Origin: Bryoerythrophyllum caledonicum
Taxonomy: Eukaryota > Streptophyta > Bryopsida > Pottiales > Pottiaceae
Reading direction: 5' to 3'
Length of the DNA stretch: 64,000 nucleotides
Assembly: GCA_963971425.1 (NCBI GenBank)
Contig: OZ020519.1
Span: 21,845,397-21,909,396 of the forward strand
Below, piece after piece: positions 21,571 through 33,050 of the stretch; position 1 is the first letter of the stretch; each line of letters begins with the position of its first letter. The notes below the pieces were generated by a model. It searched no databases. It saw only the letters and a list, made by a program, of their open reading frames with translations, and was not told the origin of the DNA. The position numbers and the translations under genes were made by a program.

Positions 21571-23855
21571 GGCATTTTCGTCAGGCACCTGAACATCTTA
21601 CGCAGCAGGCTCCTATCAACATCTAGAAGCATTGCTGTAAGGACCCATGCTGCTGCTGCAGCCTTCGCAGGGTTTGCCAGGTTCTGTACAATGCTCAAAA
21701 GTTACTGGCTTTAGGATGCTTTTGAGTTCAAGCTGGAAGCATTTGTCTTCTCACACAGGATTTTTTATGGTAGAGATGCTATCTCACACCTCTGACAAAG
21801 CGAGTGGCTCCGAGAGCAGATCTGCTGCATATTGTTTATTACTTTCATGCAAGGGCACAGTATACGACATCTAGTTTGGCTAGAATAAATCTTGTTCTCC
21901 TTGCAGTTGCTGAAATATGGGCAGTGTTTTCTAGCTTAAGAATTAGAGGATGAGACGGACTTATTCTTGCCTTCTTGCTTTATGTAGATTTTTGATCAAT
22001 TTGACGCTGTCATGAATTGATATGACAGATGAATTCGGTTCTCCTCCGGGACTCCATGAAGTGATTTTACAAGGGAATTTCACTCAATTTCGGAACCTTG
22101 TTTAACCTCCAAACGAAAAAAGTGCCGAGGTGGGCTTTTGCAAATCTCGGGCACCTTACCATGGTTGCAATTTATATTTACAATTCGCAAGAAAAGAGGT
22201 ACATGGGAATATAATTTATATTCTCATTGGACCCCTAGAAAAAAAATTATGTCATCTTAAAAGAAAAACTTTTGGGGTGTGGATATGTTAGGCAACACCA
22301 AAAACTTTTACTTGGGCACTTTCAAATGTGAGATTTTCAAATTTGATTAATTTTTTCGACAAATTAAAAAATGTTTCCTTTCATATTGTCAATAAAATAT
22401 GAAGATCTCTAAGTTTTATTTGGAAAAGAAGAATTTTTCTTGGTTCAATGAGAATTTAGCAAGATGTTTCAATTCGCCTGTGAATAAAACATGCGTATTA
22501 ACCTTTTGAGGGCTAAAGTCCATTTTTGGGTCTTTTTGGCACAATAATCTCAATAGCAAACACTACAAGCCACCTCCATGAAAAAGTTAAAGACGAATAT
22601 AGAGGTGGAGAAATGGGCGTTGGGTATTGCCTCTTGTCGCCTTACGGAAAGCTGAGGCACCAACTCGGGATATGGGCTTGTTCTTCTATGATACTCATTT
22701 GCCCTCCCATTGCCATGGCCAACTTGATGCCCTCCCATTGCTTCCCATTCTCGTACATTCTCCCCCCAAAAAAAAATTTGAAGGTGGAATTTCGTGGTGT
22801 GAGCACCTGCGACTTTTTTCCACGGCCCAAAAAACAACCCCTCTATGAACCCCGTATAGAAGAAAAAAAGTCTAAAACCAATCTATTGAATAAGATGAGG
22901 AAACAGGAGACATGAATGAACCGAAACATCATTGAATTTTGAAGTAGACACTTATTAAAAAGAAGTGTCCGTGTACATGCTCTCACATGGAGAGAAATTG
23001 AGTGTGTACCGTAGGTGAAGAGCACCTTCGGCTATAATTAATTAAAAAAAGGCATGCCGAATTATTTGGGAAATTATTGAGTGAAAATGCCGAAATTGAA
23101 GAAAATATTAATATACAAAATCTTTGGACACCAAGGACATCAATGGGGAGTTATGGCTTGGAAAGCCTTGATTCTTGGAAGTGTATGCAAGAGAGCACCA
23201 AATAGGGAGCTTGAGGTCTTAGATTCAATCCCCTTGGTCGTCAAAATAGGCTAATTATAGTAATCTATGAACTCTTGCCGAAATCTCCTAAAATCTCTTT
23301 TAGAAAGCTGAACCCACTTTTTTACTTTAACTAATTATTTGGCGTCCAAGTGCCGAAGGTGCCCTTGACCTACGGTACCCTAATCAAGTGACACTATCCT
23401 CCATTGAATCAAAGAAAAAAATGAAATGATACATTCTCATAAGTTGTCTACAATTTAGGGTTTAGGGACCTACACTAGTGATTGGCCTAGTGTACACTAA
23501 ACCTAAACCCTAAACTAAAATAATAACCCAGCATGTCCCATTATCGTGTGCAATCGTTGTCATTCACGAGAACCTCATACTTGGTGCCTTTTAGGCGGGC
23601 AAACACCGCAACCGAGTTCTGTATTCGCTCACTTAGAGGCTGTGTGTAAATCTTCACATGTTGGCTTTCTAGTTTCCTTGGTGGCACTCCCAAAAACTCT
23701 AGCACCTCATTCATGCGCTATATATTCGAAAAAAAAGGGTACAAAATGACATTTAGTATTATGATTCTGTTTGTAAATGGTGGATATATACAATACAACA
23801 TCACATATTACACCATGAGTTGTGTATATGGTGAACATGGAAAAATAAGTGAAAC
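21571..23855. other. Gene-poor intergenic region
   Basis: Begins with the 3' untranslated part of the five-exon gene (no clear end visible). The remainder is A/T-rich with no ORF that shows coding character or splice signals. A short CACTAAACCTAAACCC stretch with neighbouring CTAGTGTACACTA at 23,460-23,520 recalls the ends of the CACTA-like element at 45.3 kb, but no second end was found. Confidence 0.5.
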
Positions 23856-23859
23856 GTTG

Positions 23860-25290
23860 ATCGAGGACTGATCTTTGGTAGCCTGACAAGATCTTCATAA
23901 TACACGATTTTCATGGGCATCGTTTGCCATATTTTCATGTCGTTGTAAATTCTTCAGCAAATTCTTGATTCTTACGACTGGCTTGTATTCAACCAGCTTC
24001 AACGTCTAGAAAAAACCAAATCAAAAGTAAGAACTTGCTATCTCCAAAAGAGAGGTAATCAAGTAAAGGTAGAAGAACTCTGGTCAGACGTAAATCAAGT
24101 GTCTACTTGTTCCACCACTAAGCTTATGTCCTTTACACATAGGCTAGTTCTAGTATGTAACTACTTCCCCTTCTCGAAGGTAGACACTATCTCCCTAGTT
24201 TACAACTGAGCTGCTAAGCATTGATTAAAAGTACTAAATCTTTTTGAAAAGAGTAGTTCCCCTTTCACCAAGTAAACATGTAACTTATGAATGTCGTTTA
24301 GAGGTTTCACGTGACTATCGTAGGTATTTGCCATGATGGAGATTAGCTGCTTCAATACATTCGGACGACAAAGGAGGATGATAGAGACACCCATCCTCTC
24401 AAAGTAATCTGACACCCCTTTGTTGTATTCCATCGGCCCCTAGAGATGTGAAAACAAACAGTGAGAAATGGGAAAGTAAACGGGTGGAGTATAGTAGGAA
24501 AGAGTGATATTATGAATCAAAATGAAGAGTGAGGAAAGAGTGATATTATGAATCAAAATGAAGAGTGAGGAAAGAGTGATATTATAAATCAAAATACTAG
24601 TATCTTATTGAAGATAAAGTGCTGCGAGATTGTTTTTCAACCTGGTTGAGCATCCACTTGAAGCCCACAGCGGCCGTGTACGAGTCCTTTTTGGCCACGT
24701 TGTTCATTCAGCCCAAGTTGAACACCACGTCCATGTAGCGCTGAATGAAGGAAAAATTGTCTCGGCGCTCCCGAACAGAGAACACCTCGCCGTGGAAGCT
24801 GACATTGGGGGGGCTGTTGAGCACTGTCTCAAATCACCCACTCCCTGACCTTTGCGTGGATAATATGACAAAATAGTGCACGGGCGTGCACGAGCACTCA
24901 GCCCTGTGAACAATAAAAACAATGATGCAAACATACCATAAGTTTCAATGACCTCAAATTCTTTAAATTTTACAAAACATAATCAAACCTGAACAGATCT
25001 CGATTCACAGGATTAACGTGACCCCTCCTTCATTCTCAACAGGTGGCTGAAAACATGCAATTCCAAATACAATTTTCATATCTCTCATAAGTATATGGAA
25101 GTGGATAGTGCTGAGAAAAATCCATAGAGCCATTGAGGCATACGGCGGTGCAAGCATCATCCTCTCGTTGCCAGCATTTCAACGTCAACTCCTCTAGAGG
25201 ATCAATGGTGTCCACGGCCACCATGCATAGGTATGCGCAGACCAAACCCACCATGCACACAACTATGCCTCCAGCCACCATCAAAATCAT
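23860..25290 (-). pseudogene. Sulfotransferase-like (plant nodulation-related family) pseudogene
   Basis: Minus strand. Block one, ATG 25290 to about 25,080: a single membrane anchor (about residues 3-27) followed by Cys residues and SQHYPLPYTYER. Block two, about 24,903-24,643: ECSCTPVHYFVILSTQRSGSG (PAPS-binding P-loop region), then FHGEVFSVRERRDNF and AAVGFKWMLNQ. Block three, about 24,440-24,210: VSDYFERMGVSIILLCRPN and ANTYDSHVKPLNDIHK. Block four near 23,900: MKIVYYEDLV. This order matches the Golgi-type, type II plant sulfotransferase-like proteins annotated as nodulation-related. Two in-frame TGA codons replace expected Trp codons (after SGSG, and after FNLG), and frames shift in the last block, so it is not functional as read. 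Intron edges TTCACAG|GG and AACCAG|GTTGAA are visible. Confidence 0.7.
24486..24596. repeat. 36-bp tandem repeat, three copies
   Basis: Three near-identical units beginning GAAAGAGTGATATTATGAAT within an intron of the sulfotransferase-like pseudogene. Confidence 0.85.
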
Positions 25291-25789
25291 CCACTTCCAC
25301 TCTCAAAGATAGCTTCCTCTGATCCTTCCTGGTGCAAAAATCCTACCCACTACCCTAAAAAAAATACTCTAATTGGTCAAGCATCTCGTCTTTGTCAGTA
25401 CTTTAAGATTTGAGACTCTAATATTCAGTACTTAAATTTCCTTGTCCCCAACTCTAGTGTACAAAACTCGTGATGTCAACCAAATGCAAAAAAAATACAC
25501 AAAACTTATTGCCACTCAAAACCTAACACAAACATCTCAAACCCAACACAAACATTTCAAACCCTATCTAAGTCAAAGAAAATTAAATCACCGATATGCA
25601 TAACAGAAGCATCCCTCTGACATCTTTGATTGAGCGTGAGCTGCTTGCATCAAAGTAACAGTCATCAATTACCGTTTACAAACCTCACTCAAAACACAGC
25701 CAAGAGCAAAAAAAACAAGAAAGACAAAACCCTAGCTGCTGGTGGTGGCTATAACTACAGAGCGCCTACCACTAACTCGGAACAACAGC
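25291..25789. other. Short A-rich spacer
   Basis: No coding sequence. Contains repeated AACACAAACATNTCAAACCC at 25,525-25,570 and then the flank of the LINE tail. The LINE starts (reading minus-strand 3' end) at the AAG run at 25,790. Confidence 0.5.
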
Positions 25790-25806
25790 AAGAAGAAGAA
25801 GAAGAA

Positions 25807-25829
25807 CGCCGGTCCCGGAGGGACCGGCG
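25807..25829 (-). repeat. 3'-terminal hairpin of the LINE
   Basis: CGCCGGTCCC-GGA-GGGACCGGCG, 10-bp perfect arms, directly followed (minus strand) by TTCTTCTTC. The nested copy has the same structure at 28,283-28,307 with a different arm sequence, so pairing is conserved while sequence is not. Such 3' stem-loops are recognised by the RT in 'stringent' LINE families. Confidence 0.75.
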
Positions 25830-26106
25830 CGAATAAAGTGTCCGTTCGCACCACCACTAAGACCATGCCCACCAGGCAAGGAATTAGTAGTATGGGGCTA
25901 CTTCCCCCTCTCGAGGGTAGACACTATGTAACAAGTAACCATAGAAATGAAAAACCAAAATAAGGAAAGCCACAATCATAGCAAGGGAGTGGGGAGAGAA
26001 GAAAAGGAAAGGAAAAGAAAGGAAAGAAAAGACAATTGAAGGGGGGGAGGGACTGGGAGGGTGGAAGGAGGGGAAATGAGTGGGGCGATGGGAGAGTTAG
26101 GGTGTT

Positions 26107-27342
26107 TTACGGTGTGTATTGTGGTTCGGGGAGGGTTTGGTTATTCTCACTTTTTTGTTTATGTAATAGTATGGACATAGCATGTTGAATTGCGATGGTG
26201 TTAATATTATTGAAGGTATGTTTAATTGTGTTCATGGGGATTTTGAAGGTTTCTTCCAGGGTGTTCATGGGTGGGATATAGGTTGTGGCGCGGACACCAG
26301 CCGTGATAACTATGAGGGGGTCGATTTTCCATCCGAGGTTTCTAATGTTGTCGATGAGGTGTTCATATTTGTTTATTTTGTTTTCTATCGTTTCCGGTGA
26401 GAATCCGCCGTTGCAATACGTGAATTCAATAAATTGAATGGTATAGTTTGGATCAATGTGGGTGGGTGGTGGGTCGTAGTATGGTAGGCCTTTTACGCAA
26501 AGTATGTCGGGTTTGAATCTAGCATTGCAGTGACATCGTTGGGTTGTACATGTACATGGAAGTAGCCAAGGTGGGACCCTATTTTCTTGTGGGTTGTTAT
26601 TGAAATTGCCGGCATTCATGAGTATGAAACATCGGGATTTGTTATGTGAGGTAATAAGTTTTCGGATTTTCCATACTGCTTTGTTGTGTCTTTTAACGAT
26701 GAGGGAGTGTATGTGGTGGTTTTGGCATTTGAGCAGAACGTGTAGCCATGTGTCGTGGTCTGAAGAGGTACATATGGGGCATGTTATGGATGGGAAGCGT
26801 TCTATTCCGAAGAAGAGTTGTTTACGGGCATTTCCCATATATTGACCAGTGCGGAATTTAATAAGGCATGTAATTTGTGAATCGGTAATGGTGGGATTTT
26901 TCCAGAAATTTGTAGACAATTCATTGTCTATGTCATTGTTGCCTGTCCATTTTTCTATGTAAGGGAAATTTACTGAGATCGTGTCAATGTCATTGTATGT
27001 GTCTTGTTTTTTGAGATATTTTCCCAAAAATCGGACTGGGCCTTTGTCCGGGGTGTCATCTTTGGAGGGCCAATCTTCTTTTTGGAAGTAGTATGGAGTG
27101 GCATGTGCAGGCTCATGTGGGTCTTTGGCATTTTTATGTGATTTTTCTCTTCCTTCTTTGGCTAGTTTATCGGCTTGTTCATTTCCTTCTATATTAGCGT
27201 GTGCTCTAACTTTATGGAGTGTAGTAGGTTGTGTTCGATTTTGAAGCATTTGTACCATGGACATGAGTGTTATTTTGTCGGGGTGACTATTGTGGAGGGT
27301 AGGGTGTGTTATTTGTGTGTTTAGTAGATATAGGACATTGAT
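26107..27342 (-). CDS. LINE C-terminal region: RNase H end and zinc-binding domain
   Basis: Open from 27,342 (immediately after the nested insert) to TAG at 26,107. It begins with the last RNase H block HKVRAHANIEGNEQADKLAK (conserved His, Asn and Asp), then a helical linker, then CPICTSSDHDTWLHVLLKC, a C-x2-C...H...C zinc-binding pattern typical of LINE C-termini, and PCTCTTQRCHC, a second Cys cluster. The last 90 residues (up to SENNQTLPEPQYTP) are conserved in all three copies here and so are likely functional. This is the exon-less 3' part of the single LINE polyprotein. Confidence 0.8.
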   Translation of the reverse strand: MNVLYLLNTQITHPTLHNSHPDKITLMSMVQMLQNRTQPTTLHKVRAHANIEGNEQADKLAKEGREKSHKNAKDPHEPAHATPYYFQKEDWPSKDDTPDKGPVRFLGKYLKKQDTYNDIDTISVNFPYIEKWTGNNDIDNELSTNFWKNPTITDSQITCLIKFRTGQYMGNARKQLFFGIERFPSITCPICTSSDHDTWLHVLLKCQNHHIHSLIVKRHNKAVWKIRKLITSHNKSRCFILMNAGNFNNNPQENRVPPWLLPCTCTTQRCHCNARFKPDILCVKGLPYYDPPPTHIDPNYTIQFIEFTYCNGGFSPETIENKINKYEHLIDNIRNLGWKIDPLIVITAGVRATTYIPPMNTLEETFKIPMNTIKHTFNNINTIAIQHAMSILLHKQKSENNQTLPEPQYTP

Positions 27343-28331
27343 TGCCCAATATGCACGTCCACGGACCCTGACACATGGTTACATGTTTTACTTAAATGCC
27401 ATAACCACCACATACACTCCCTAATTGTCAAGAGACATAACAAAGCCGTATGGGAACTCCATAAATTAATCACCTCCCATAGCAAATCGAGATGTTTTAT
27501 CCTCATGAATGCCGGCACCTTTAACAACAACCCACAAGAAAACACGGTCCCAACATGGCTACTTCCATGTACATGTGAAACCCAATGATGCCATTGCAAT
27601 GCTCGACTCAAACCGGACATTCTATGCGTTAGAGGCCTATCATACAATGACCCCCCACCCGACCACATAATCCAAAACTATACCATTCAATTCATCGAAT
27701 TTACATACTGTAATGACAGGTTTTCCCCTGAAACAATCGAAAACAAAACCAATAAATACCAACCCCTTATAGATGACATCACTGCCCTCGGATGGAAAGT
27801 GGACCCCCTTATGGTAATCACAGCCGGCGCTCGCGCTACCACCTTTATCCATCTATAAAAACCCTAGAAGATACCTTCAAAATTCCTATTAACACAATTA
27901 CAAACACTTTCACAAATATTAACGTCATTGCCATACAACACACTATGTCCATCCTTCTACATAAACGAAAAATTGAAAACAACCAAGGCCTCCCCGATAC
28001 ACAAGACCCTCCATAATACTACCTCTTTGCTATTCTTTAATCTCTAAAAATGCGATACACACCCTCCTCTTCATCATTCCCTCCCCTTCTCATTATCTCT
28101 CTCTCTTCCCCCTCTCCCCCCACCTTCATCCTTCCTTGTCATCTTTGTGGTTGGTGGGTTATATGGTTCTTGGCTACGTGCTACATAGTGTCTACCCTCG
28201 AAAGGGGGAAGTAGTCCCAGCTTACTAATTCCCTACCCGGTGGGCATGGTCTTAGTAGTGGAACGAACAAACACTTTATTCACGTCGGCCTCCTTTGGAG
28301 ACCGACGTTCTTCTTCTTCTAGGACATTGAT
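27331..28331 (+). mobile_element. Nested 5'-truncated LINE copy with 12-bp target duplication
   Basis: TAGGACATTGAT occurs at 27331-27342 and again at 28320-28331, bracketing a plus-strand insert of 977 bp. The insert starts inside the zinc-binding domain (CPICTSTDPDTWLHVLLKC) and runs to the terminal hairpin and (TTC)n at 28,283-28,319. Removing it restores the RNase H reading of the outer element (TDCINVL to YLLNTQ). The insert has a TGA within its second Cys cluster and a late frameshift. It is a textbook target-primed insertion into a relative, in opposite orientation. Confidence 0.92.
28283..28307 (+). repeat. 3'-terminal hairpin of nested LINE copy
   Basis: CGTCGGCCTCC-TTT-GGAGACCGACG, 10 of 11 pairs, followed by TTCTTCTTCTTCT. 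Compare 25,807-25,829. Confidence 0.75.
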
Positions 28332-28913
28332 GCAATCCGTAAAGATATGTGCGGGTTCGTTGGCATATTTTGTGTTGATGATTTGGAGTGTTTTATGTAT
28401 GGCCATCATCTCTGCTCTGAGGATGTTTTGAAGTCCGTGGAGTCTTTTGGCTAGTTTGATTTCTTTGTTGGAGTTGTATATGCCATATACGGCTTTTTCT
28501 CTCTGCCAGTGTCCAGGGCTACTTTCTGTTGGTTCTTTGAAGGATCCATCTGTGTAGTAACTATGTATGGGGTCATATTTTAGGTATGTATGTGTGTGGT
28601 AAATAGGGAGAGGGGGTATTGTCATGGAGTAGTTTAATGTGTTGTTATTGTATTCTAGTATAGACCATTTTTTGCTACGGTTTACTAGTGTTTGGGGAGG
28701 TGTGGTTAAGGCAATGTTTGTGAGTATTCGGTTTATGTTCAGACTTTTGGCTGTGGATGTGAACGTGGTGAGTTGTTCTATGGTTACCATTGTTTTGTTT
28801 TGGTGATGGACACATAGTATTTGTAGTGTAGCTGGTTCAAGCCTAGGTTTATTTTGTTCGGGTGGGATAGTGGGTTCTTCGTATGTTATTTGAGTCCGCT
28901 TCGAATAGTGCAA
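28332..28913 (-). CDS. LINE RNase H domain, N-terminal part
   Basis: Minus-strand frame with YYTDGSFKEP (first catalytic Asp), RAEMMAIHKTL (Glu) and HIFTDCINVL (second Asp); the fourth acidic residue lies in the block after the nested insert. Together these give a complete D-E-D-D RNase H. A stop-free frame leads into it from about 28,913; between 29,088 and 28,913 there are frame changes relative to the upstream linker. RNase H at the C-terminal side of RT is found in some plant and algal LINEs and not in many others. Confidence 0.75.
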
Positions 28914-29087
28914 TGATGTGTGAGTCTGGAAAAGGGCCCGAGTGTGGGTTAGGGTTTTGATACCAGTTTTTGTCGGGGGTTATGATTAGGGTGGAGGTGT
29001 AGTTTGGGTCATGTTTGGCCGCGAGGCGGGCCCAATGTAGTGCTTGTTGTGTTTCTTCTTTATTGTGGGGGTGAGCTACACCATGGC

Positions 29088-31216
29088 CTATCCATTTGTA
29101 GTCAAAAGCTTTCCTAGTGATATGAATATTTTATCTCTTTCAAAGGGGGAGTAAAATTTGTTAAGTTTAGTGGGGCATGTGACGGGGGAGGAGAAGTATG
29201 AGTGTTGGATGTTGAATGTTGAGATTAATGAGTTTAGTATAGATATCGATAGTGTATATTGTGTAAGTTTAAGGGGGTTATTTTTTGGTATTCTATATTT
29301 GTATCTTTGGTATAGAGGTAAAGAGGTAAAGAGGTGTCGTCCATCTTCTTCATATAAGGGTGCTTGGTCTTTGTCAATTTTAATTGTGTTAGATGAGGTA
29401 AGGATGTCGTTTTTGGGGTTACATTCTGTTGTGTAAATGTTTAGTAGGGGGATTATTATGGGTGGAGCGACGGACCTTGTGTCTTGGGGTTGATTTTGTG
29501 GGTGGTGAGCTTGGATAATTTCGGTGTAGAATTTGTGTTGAATTCTTTGATAATATTGTGTTAATTTATTGATATTGTGTGTAATGATGTTTTGGTTGTG
29601 TCTTGGGAAGAGGTTTCTTTGTGGGAGCCATTTGTTGTAGGTGTAATTATTGTGAGTCCATTGGCACATGTATCTGGTGTAGTTGTTTTTAATTTGGTTG
29701 TAATCGATTTTTTCCTTGTATTTGTGGTGTATGATGTTGTTAATGGGATATGTGGTGGGGTTTTTAAGGATGTGGTTTGGGGGGCGGGGGTAGTGTGGGT
29801 GGAAGTGGGGAAGGTGTATCGATGGTGGGGGGGTATATCTTGGGATTGTAAGGGGGGGTGCATTGGGTGGCAAAAGAGTTGTTGTGCGATTTTGAGGGCA
29901 CTTTTTAGTAGTTTTGATGGGGTGAAGTGGTAGATTTTAAACTCCTCATTGTTCATGATGTGTGTTCCATTAGGTAGGGAGATTTGTTTTAGGTCGTAAA
30001 GATTTTTTGATAGGAATTTTTGTAATAATTTTTGGGATAATTGTGTGTTGAGTGTATTATGGTTTTGTGTTGCAAGAGTCCAAGCTTTTTCTAGTGTTGT
30101 TGGTTCTATAAGAAAGTTAGGGAGATTACTTTTTAAGTGGATTTTTGCAACGTGTTTTAGTAAGAAGAAGGTATGTGTAATAGGTGATCTTGTACAGTTC
30201 GTCTTTATTATTCTGGGTATGTTTTCAGGCCCCCCATATTGGGCAAGGATGTGGTGTGTTAGTCCCCTATATATTGTTCCAAGTCTACCACAATCGTTTA
30301 GGGCATTCTGTAATTGTTTTCCTATGCATCTGAGGTATGCATTTTTTAGCAAAAAGGCTTTGAGTCCAAAGAGGTTGTGCGGTAATTGGGTTATTATATT
30401 AGACATACATTTTGGCATGCTGCATACTGTTTTTTGTGTGGCAGTTATTTTTTGGTCAATTTTTTTGATGGCGGGCATTGAGTATGGTACCGTGTAGAAG
30501 TTGTATGCCACGCCCGGTCTTATAACTGTGTCGATCATTTTTATTTTTTGTTTCATAGTGGCCGGACAAGCTATTAGTTCTTTGCATTGTTTAATTAATT
30601 TTTCGGTGGTGGCATGGATTTGGATTTTCCATTTTAAGGAGGGGACAATATTTATTCCTAAATATATATATGGTTCGTTTTGATGTAGCACGGGTATAGG
30701 TTGGTTTCGGTAATTAATGTTAGAGGTTTGTATTAGGGCTTTGAATGCGGTAGGATTTGTTTTCAATTTATATGGGCATCCAGTGATGGCACATTTTGGG
30801 ACACCAACGTCCATTCTTGTCCATCTACAGTACTTGTCTATTTTATTGAGTTGTATTTGTATATCTTTGATTTTGTTAGTTATAGCCGCAAGGTCATCCG
30901 CGTATGCCGTGGAATTAATGGTAGTTTGTGATGTTCCAAATGTGTATCCATTGTTGCCTCTATCTAGCCATCTAAGTAGTAGTTCTAGGAATATGATGAA
31001 TAAGTATGGGCTTAGGGTATCTCCTTGTATTGTTCCCCTTTGGATGGCTATAGGTTTAGTTTTTCTAAAGTGTTCTCCTATGTAGGAGGTTGAGGATTCT
31101 GAGTATATATTCCCCACTAGTGTGGTTGCGTCCTTGGGGTATCCAAGGTCCGTCATTATGGCTAAAAGCCTAGCGTGGTCAATAGATCCGAAGGCAGTTT
31201 TAAAGTCAATGTACAA
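29088..31216 (-). CDS. LINE reverse transcriptase core and Thr/Pro-rich linker
   Basis: From 31,216: LYIDFKTAFGSIDHARLL (motif A, catalytic Asp), IAIQRGTIQGDTLSPYLF (motif B) and STAYADDLAAI (motif C with the two catalytic Asp), then thumb sequence to about 29,900. A frameshift near 29,870 moves the continuation into the frame ending at 29,088, where KFYSPFERDK is conserved with the copy at 10.7 kb. The RT active site is intact; the element as a whole is not. Confidence 0.85.
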
Positions 31217-32268
31217 TATGAATATGTCTTGATTTGTAAAGCGTGCATCTTCTAATGCGGCAATCAGTGTTTGGATTTGTCTAGCGGTACTTCTTTTTGC
31301 GCGGAACCCCTCTTGGCTATCATGAAGTATTTTGTGTTTTTCGCCGTATGATGATAGTATTGATGTGAATGTGCTTGTAAATAGTTTATAGATGGTGTTG
31401 GCTAATGCAATGGGTCTATGGTTAGGTAGTATGGATGGGTCTCCTTTCTTGTATAATAAAATTGTTGTACTTGTTTTCCATGAAGCAGGGACTTGTTTTT
31501 ATTTATAGCAGTGAGAGAAGAAAAGATTTAATAGTTTGTGGAACCTTGGATGTATATTTTTTAGTATGGAGTTCGGTATCTGGTCCGGTCCAAGGGCCTT
31601 ATTATTTCCTAGGTTTTGTAGGCAAGTGTCGTATGTGGCTTGATTAAAGTATGTGTGTAGTGGGGTTTCCGGGTCTCCTCTTTTTTCTAATGTGAATCCG
31701 TCTAGGTCATGCCATGGATATTGTCGTACTACGCATGTGCATGTTATAGGGTGGTCCGGTTGATAGTTGCATGTTTCTACTGTAGGTCTGTTATTTTTTG
31801 TTTGTTGGTTAAATATTTTGTTTGCAATGTCTTCCGGGCTAGTTAGTATATTGTTGTATTGGTCTATGATACAATCTAATGGTGGGGATTCCATATTTTT
31901 GAATATTCTTCTATTTATTTTCTTGGGGTTAGTTTGGCATAGTTGCTTGTATTTTGAGATGGCTTTTCTGATGTTTTCTTGGGCATATTTAGTGGTAATC
32001 TTTCGGGCTTGAGTGTTGGCATTTTTTGCAATTAGTGCTATATCACATATCCATATGTCGTGAGGTAGATGTATGGGAGTGGGTTTGGAATTTGTGTGTG
32101 TTGAATGTTTTTTAGTTCGTTGAGGATGGGGTGGCTTCGCCATTGGGGGTTGTTTTTTACGGTTCTTATGGTTTTCCGTATAGTGTGGTAAGTGGTTAGG
32201 TGTTGGTTCCATGTTTTAGATAATTTACGAGGTAAATATCCACCTTGAAGTGTTGTTCGATTTGTCAT
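31217..32268 (-). CDS. LINE region before RT motif A
   Basis: Minus-strand frame 32,212-31,499, with NNKALGPDQIPNSILKN (RT motif 1 region, typical of LINEs) and, after a TAA at about 31,500, YKKGDPSILPNHRPIALANT, then the start of motif A. The single stop and a nearby frame change are the main defects in the RT region. Confidence 0.75.
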
Positions 32269-32382
32269 TTGTGGTATGGGTTGGGCTATGCAGGTTTGTT
32301 CAATTGTATTGGATATGCTGTTGATGAGTATGTCTAGGGTGTGACAGGCTTCTTGCCATTGTGTTTGGGAGAGGTGGTTAGA

Positions 32383-32995
32383 TTATATTACGTTGATTAG
32401 GGAGTCGATGTGTAATGAGTTTTTCTCGAAGAATTTTATGTTAAATAGTTCTATGTTGGTTTGTAGGATGGGGTTGAGGATGCGTATGTGGTTATTATTA
32501 ATGGTGGTTGGTGTGCGGTTTATGAGTGTGTTGTTAGGAATGTGGAGTTGTATGGGTGAGTGATCGGAATTCAGGTGGATGTTATTGTTTGTTGTAGAAG
32601 TAAATGTATCGTGGTTGGCTGCACGGACGTTGAATCCATCAATTAGGCTCCAGTTGCTATAGTTGTATCCTCCTTGTCTAGAGTATGTAGTGTTTGTGGG
32701 TATATAGTTAAAATTTAGGTCTTCTGTAAATTGTTTCCATTGTAGGTTTATCATTTGTGGTGGTGTATGTTGGTTTCCGTTTTGTCTACCTATGAGGGCA
32801 ATGATTGTTTTGACATTGCCTGGAAAGGCGTAGTTTTTGTGTATGAGAGTGAGGAGGCCCCCTCGGCCCGGTGTGTATGGTCTTCTTTGTTGTATGCATT
32901 GTGTTAGGGTGTGAGCCGCAAAAACGGCCCACGATGACGAATGGACCACGCATCGTGTCCATAAAGGTTAACAAGTAGTAGAAACGGGTCATTCC
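32383..32995 (-). CDS. LINE APE-type endonuclease, C-terminal part
   Basis: Minus-strand frame containing GGLLTLIHKN (strand block), then an N-rich segment and HLNSDHSPIQLHIPN, the SDHSP signature of exonuclease-endonuclease-phosphatase nucleases. The N-terminal catalytic Asn/Glu part is absent because the copy is 5' truncated at about 33,050. A frame change lies at about 32,950. Confidence 0.7.
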
Positions 32996-33050
32996 ATTGG
33001 ACTAGCTTGTGATTTTTTACCAAAATGGTTATATCGCCTTTCCAGGCGCT

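Larger units (their letters stand above)
25790..33050 (-). mobile_element. LINE with endonuclease, RT, RNase H and Cys/His tail (host of a nested copy)
   Basis: Minus-strand non-LTR retrotransposon, 5' truncated in its endonuclease, with its 3' end at a (TTC)n tail (complement of 25,790-25,806) directly after a 10-bp perfect hairpin. Domain order on the minus strand: EEP endonuclease, reverse transcriptase with YADD, linker, RNase H, then two Cys/His clusters. A 977-bp sister copy is inserted at 27,343-28,319. The total without the insert is about 6.3 kb. No clear target duplication was found for this outer copy. Confidence 0.9.

Noticed and set aside
26182..31647. Plus-strand ORFs over the LINE (Val/Phe/Cys-rich)
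   Set aside because: Antisense of the LINE's A/C-rich coding strand; no independent motifs.
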